Positions 33,619-33,846 of a stretch of DNA of 33,846 nucleotides are shown in pieces. The stretch comes from Bacteroides caecigallinarum (GTDB lineage Bacteria; Bacteroidota; Bacteroidia; Bacteroidales; Bacteroidaceae). The notes below the pieces were generated by a model. That model ran no database searches. It saw only the letters and a program-made list of their open reading frames with translations, and was not told the origin of the DNA. The translations under genes were made by a program, and so were the position numbers. The DNA lies in the NCBI RefSeq assembly GCF_021531075.1, contig NZ_JADYTJ010000038.1, positions 1 through 33,846 on the forward strand. Direction: 5' to 3'. How positions within the stretch are numbered: position 1 is the stretch's first letter; every line of letters begins with the position of its first letter.

Positions 33619-33632
33619 GTATATATCAATCA

Positions 33633-33846
33633 TTATTTTATAATCAGAATAGGAGTTCGGGAATGGAAAATCATTTTCTTAGCTATACTAGGATTAAACA
33701 AGCGTGCAAAAACGTTTCTCTTATAATTTGAAACACACAATACATCAATATTCTCATTTTTCACGTATTCATCAAGATTATTGAAGAAACTGTCTTCATT
33801 CACAATACTATAGTTAATACTCAGATTAGGATACTGCTTGTGGACA
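33633..33846 (-). CDS. universal stress protein family, C-terminal part (partial)
   Basis: The minus strand is open from the window edge for 71 codons and ends with TAA at 33635-33633, followed at once by TGA. The translation includes VKNENIDVLCVSNYKRNVFARLF, then a short stretch, and ends HSRTPILIIK. The last strand, RTPILIIK, with the DVLCVSNY strand and a following helix is typical of the C-terminal half of UspA-type domains. The N-terminal part with most of the nucleotide-binding residues lies outside the window, so ATP binding cannot be judged. Confidence 0.75.
   Translation of the reverse strand, partial: VHKQYPNLSINYSIVNEDSFFNNLDEYVKNENIDVLCVSNYKRNVFARLFNPSIAKKMIFHSRTPILIIK

Overview
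This window looks like a stretch of core chromosome from a member of the Bacteroidales, probably Bacteroidaceae or Prevotellaceae. The DNA is AT-rich. Most genes have no visible Shine-Dalgarno, and many are preceded by a Bacteroidetes-type -7 box (TAnnTTTG, for example TATCTTTG or TACCTTTG). The gene content is typical of the group: the bamD-rpoZ-DUF4293 cluster, serine palmitoyltransferase for sphingolipids, the Na+-pumping NQR complex, and a Tgt of Bacteroidetes type. I see no insertion sequence, prophage, integrase or CRISPR array.

Layout. 1-164: a possible tail of an upstream gene and a strong shared terminator. 165-4962 (-): lptF/G-type permease, tgt and lon, probably one operon read from lon. 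5112-5819 (+): a TrmN6-type tRNA methyltransferase whose promoter lies back-to-back with that of lon. 5829-6884 (-) and 7063-8250 (+): a DAGK-family lipid kinase divergent from serine palmitoyltransferase, a suggestive sphingolipid pair. 8368-8862 (-): an exported thioredoxin-fold protein without its CXXC, behind a roughly 120-nt structured leader. 9209-12664 (+): a DEAD-box helicase overlapping a BT_0820-type HAD hydrolase gene by 4 nt, a small exported PepSY-like protein, and an MBL hydrolase with a VOC protein. 12695-15337 (-): an uncommon ExoX-C/OB-like protein, DUF4293, rpoZ and bamD. 15479-17518 (+): uvrB. 17593-20365 (-): a POT peptide transporter and an exported C1 peptidase, 1 bp apart. 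20470-21395 (-): a decayed MATE transporter. 21518-21877 (-): a small exported protein. 22213-28052 (-): the complete nqrABCDEF operon. 28053-28625: a long AT-rich divergent regulatory region. 28626-30671 (+): htpG. 30882-33194 (+): a patatin/BamA-like outer-membrane fusion. 33289-33577 (+): three identical tandem tRNA-Arg(ACG) genes. 33633-33846 (-): the C-terminus of a universal stress protein.

Themes. Much of the window concerns envelope and stress functions: LPS export, BamD, the type Vd-like patatin, sphingolipid synthesis, Lon, HtpG, UvrB and Usp. Energy metabolism is represented by Na+-NQR, and peptide use by the transporter/peptidase pair. I do not see a large, clearly novel multi-gene system. 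The most unusual items are the ExoX-C/OB-like protein with an atypically strong Shine-Dalgarno, the structured leader before the CXXC-less thioredoxin-fold gene, the lipid kinase beside SPT, the 21-bp-phased repeats between nqrA and htpG, the Tgt without zinc cysteines, the MATE internal deletion and the recent tRNA-Arg triplication. All product names come from reading motifs by eye; no database search was run.
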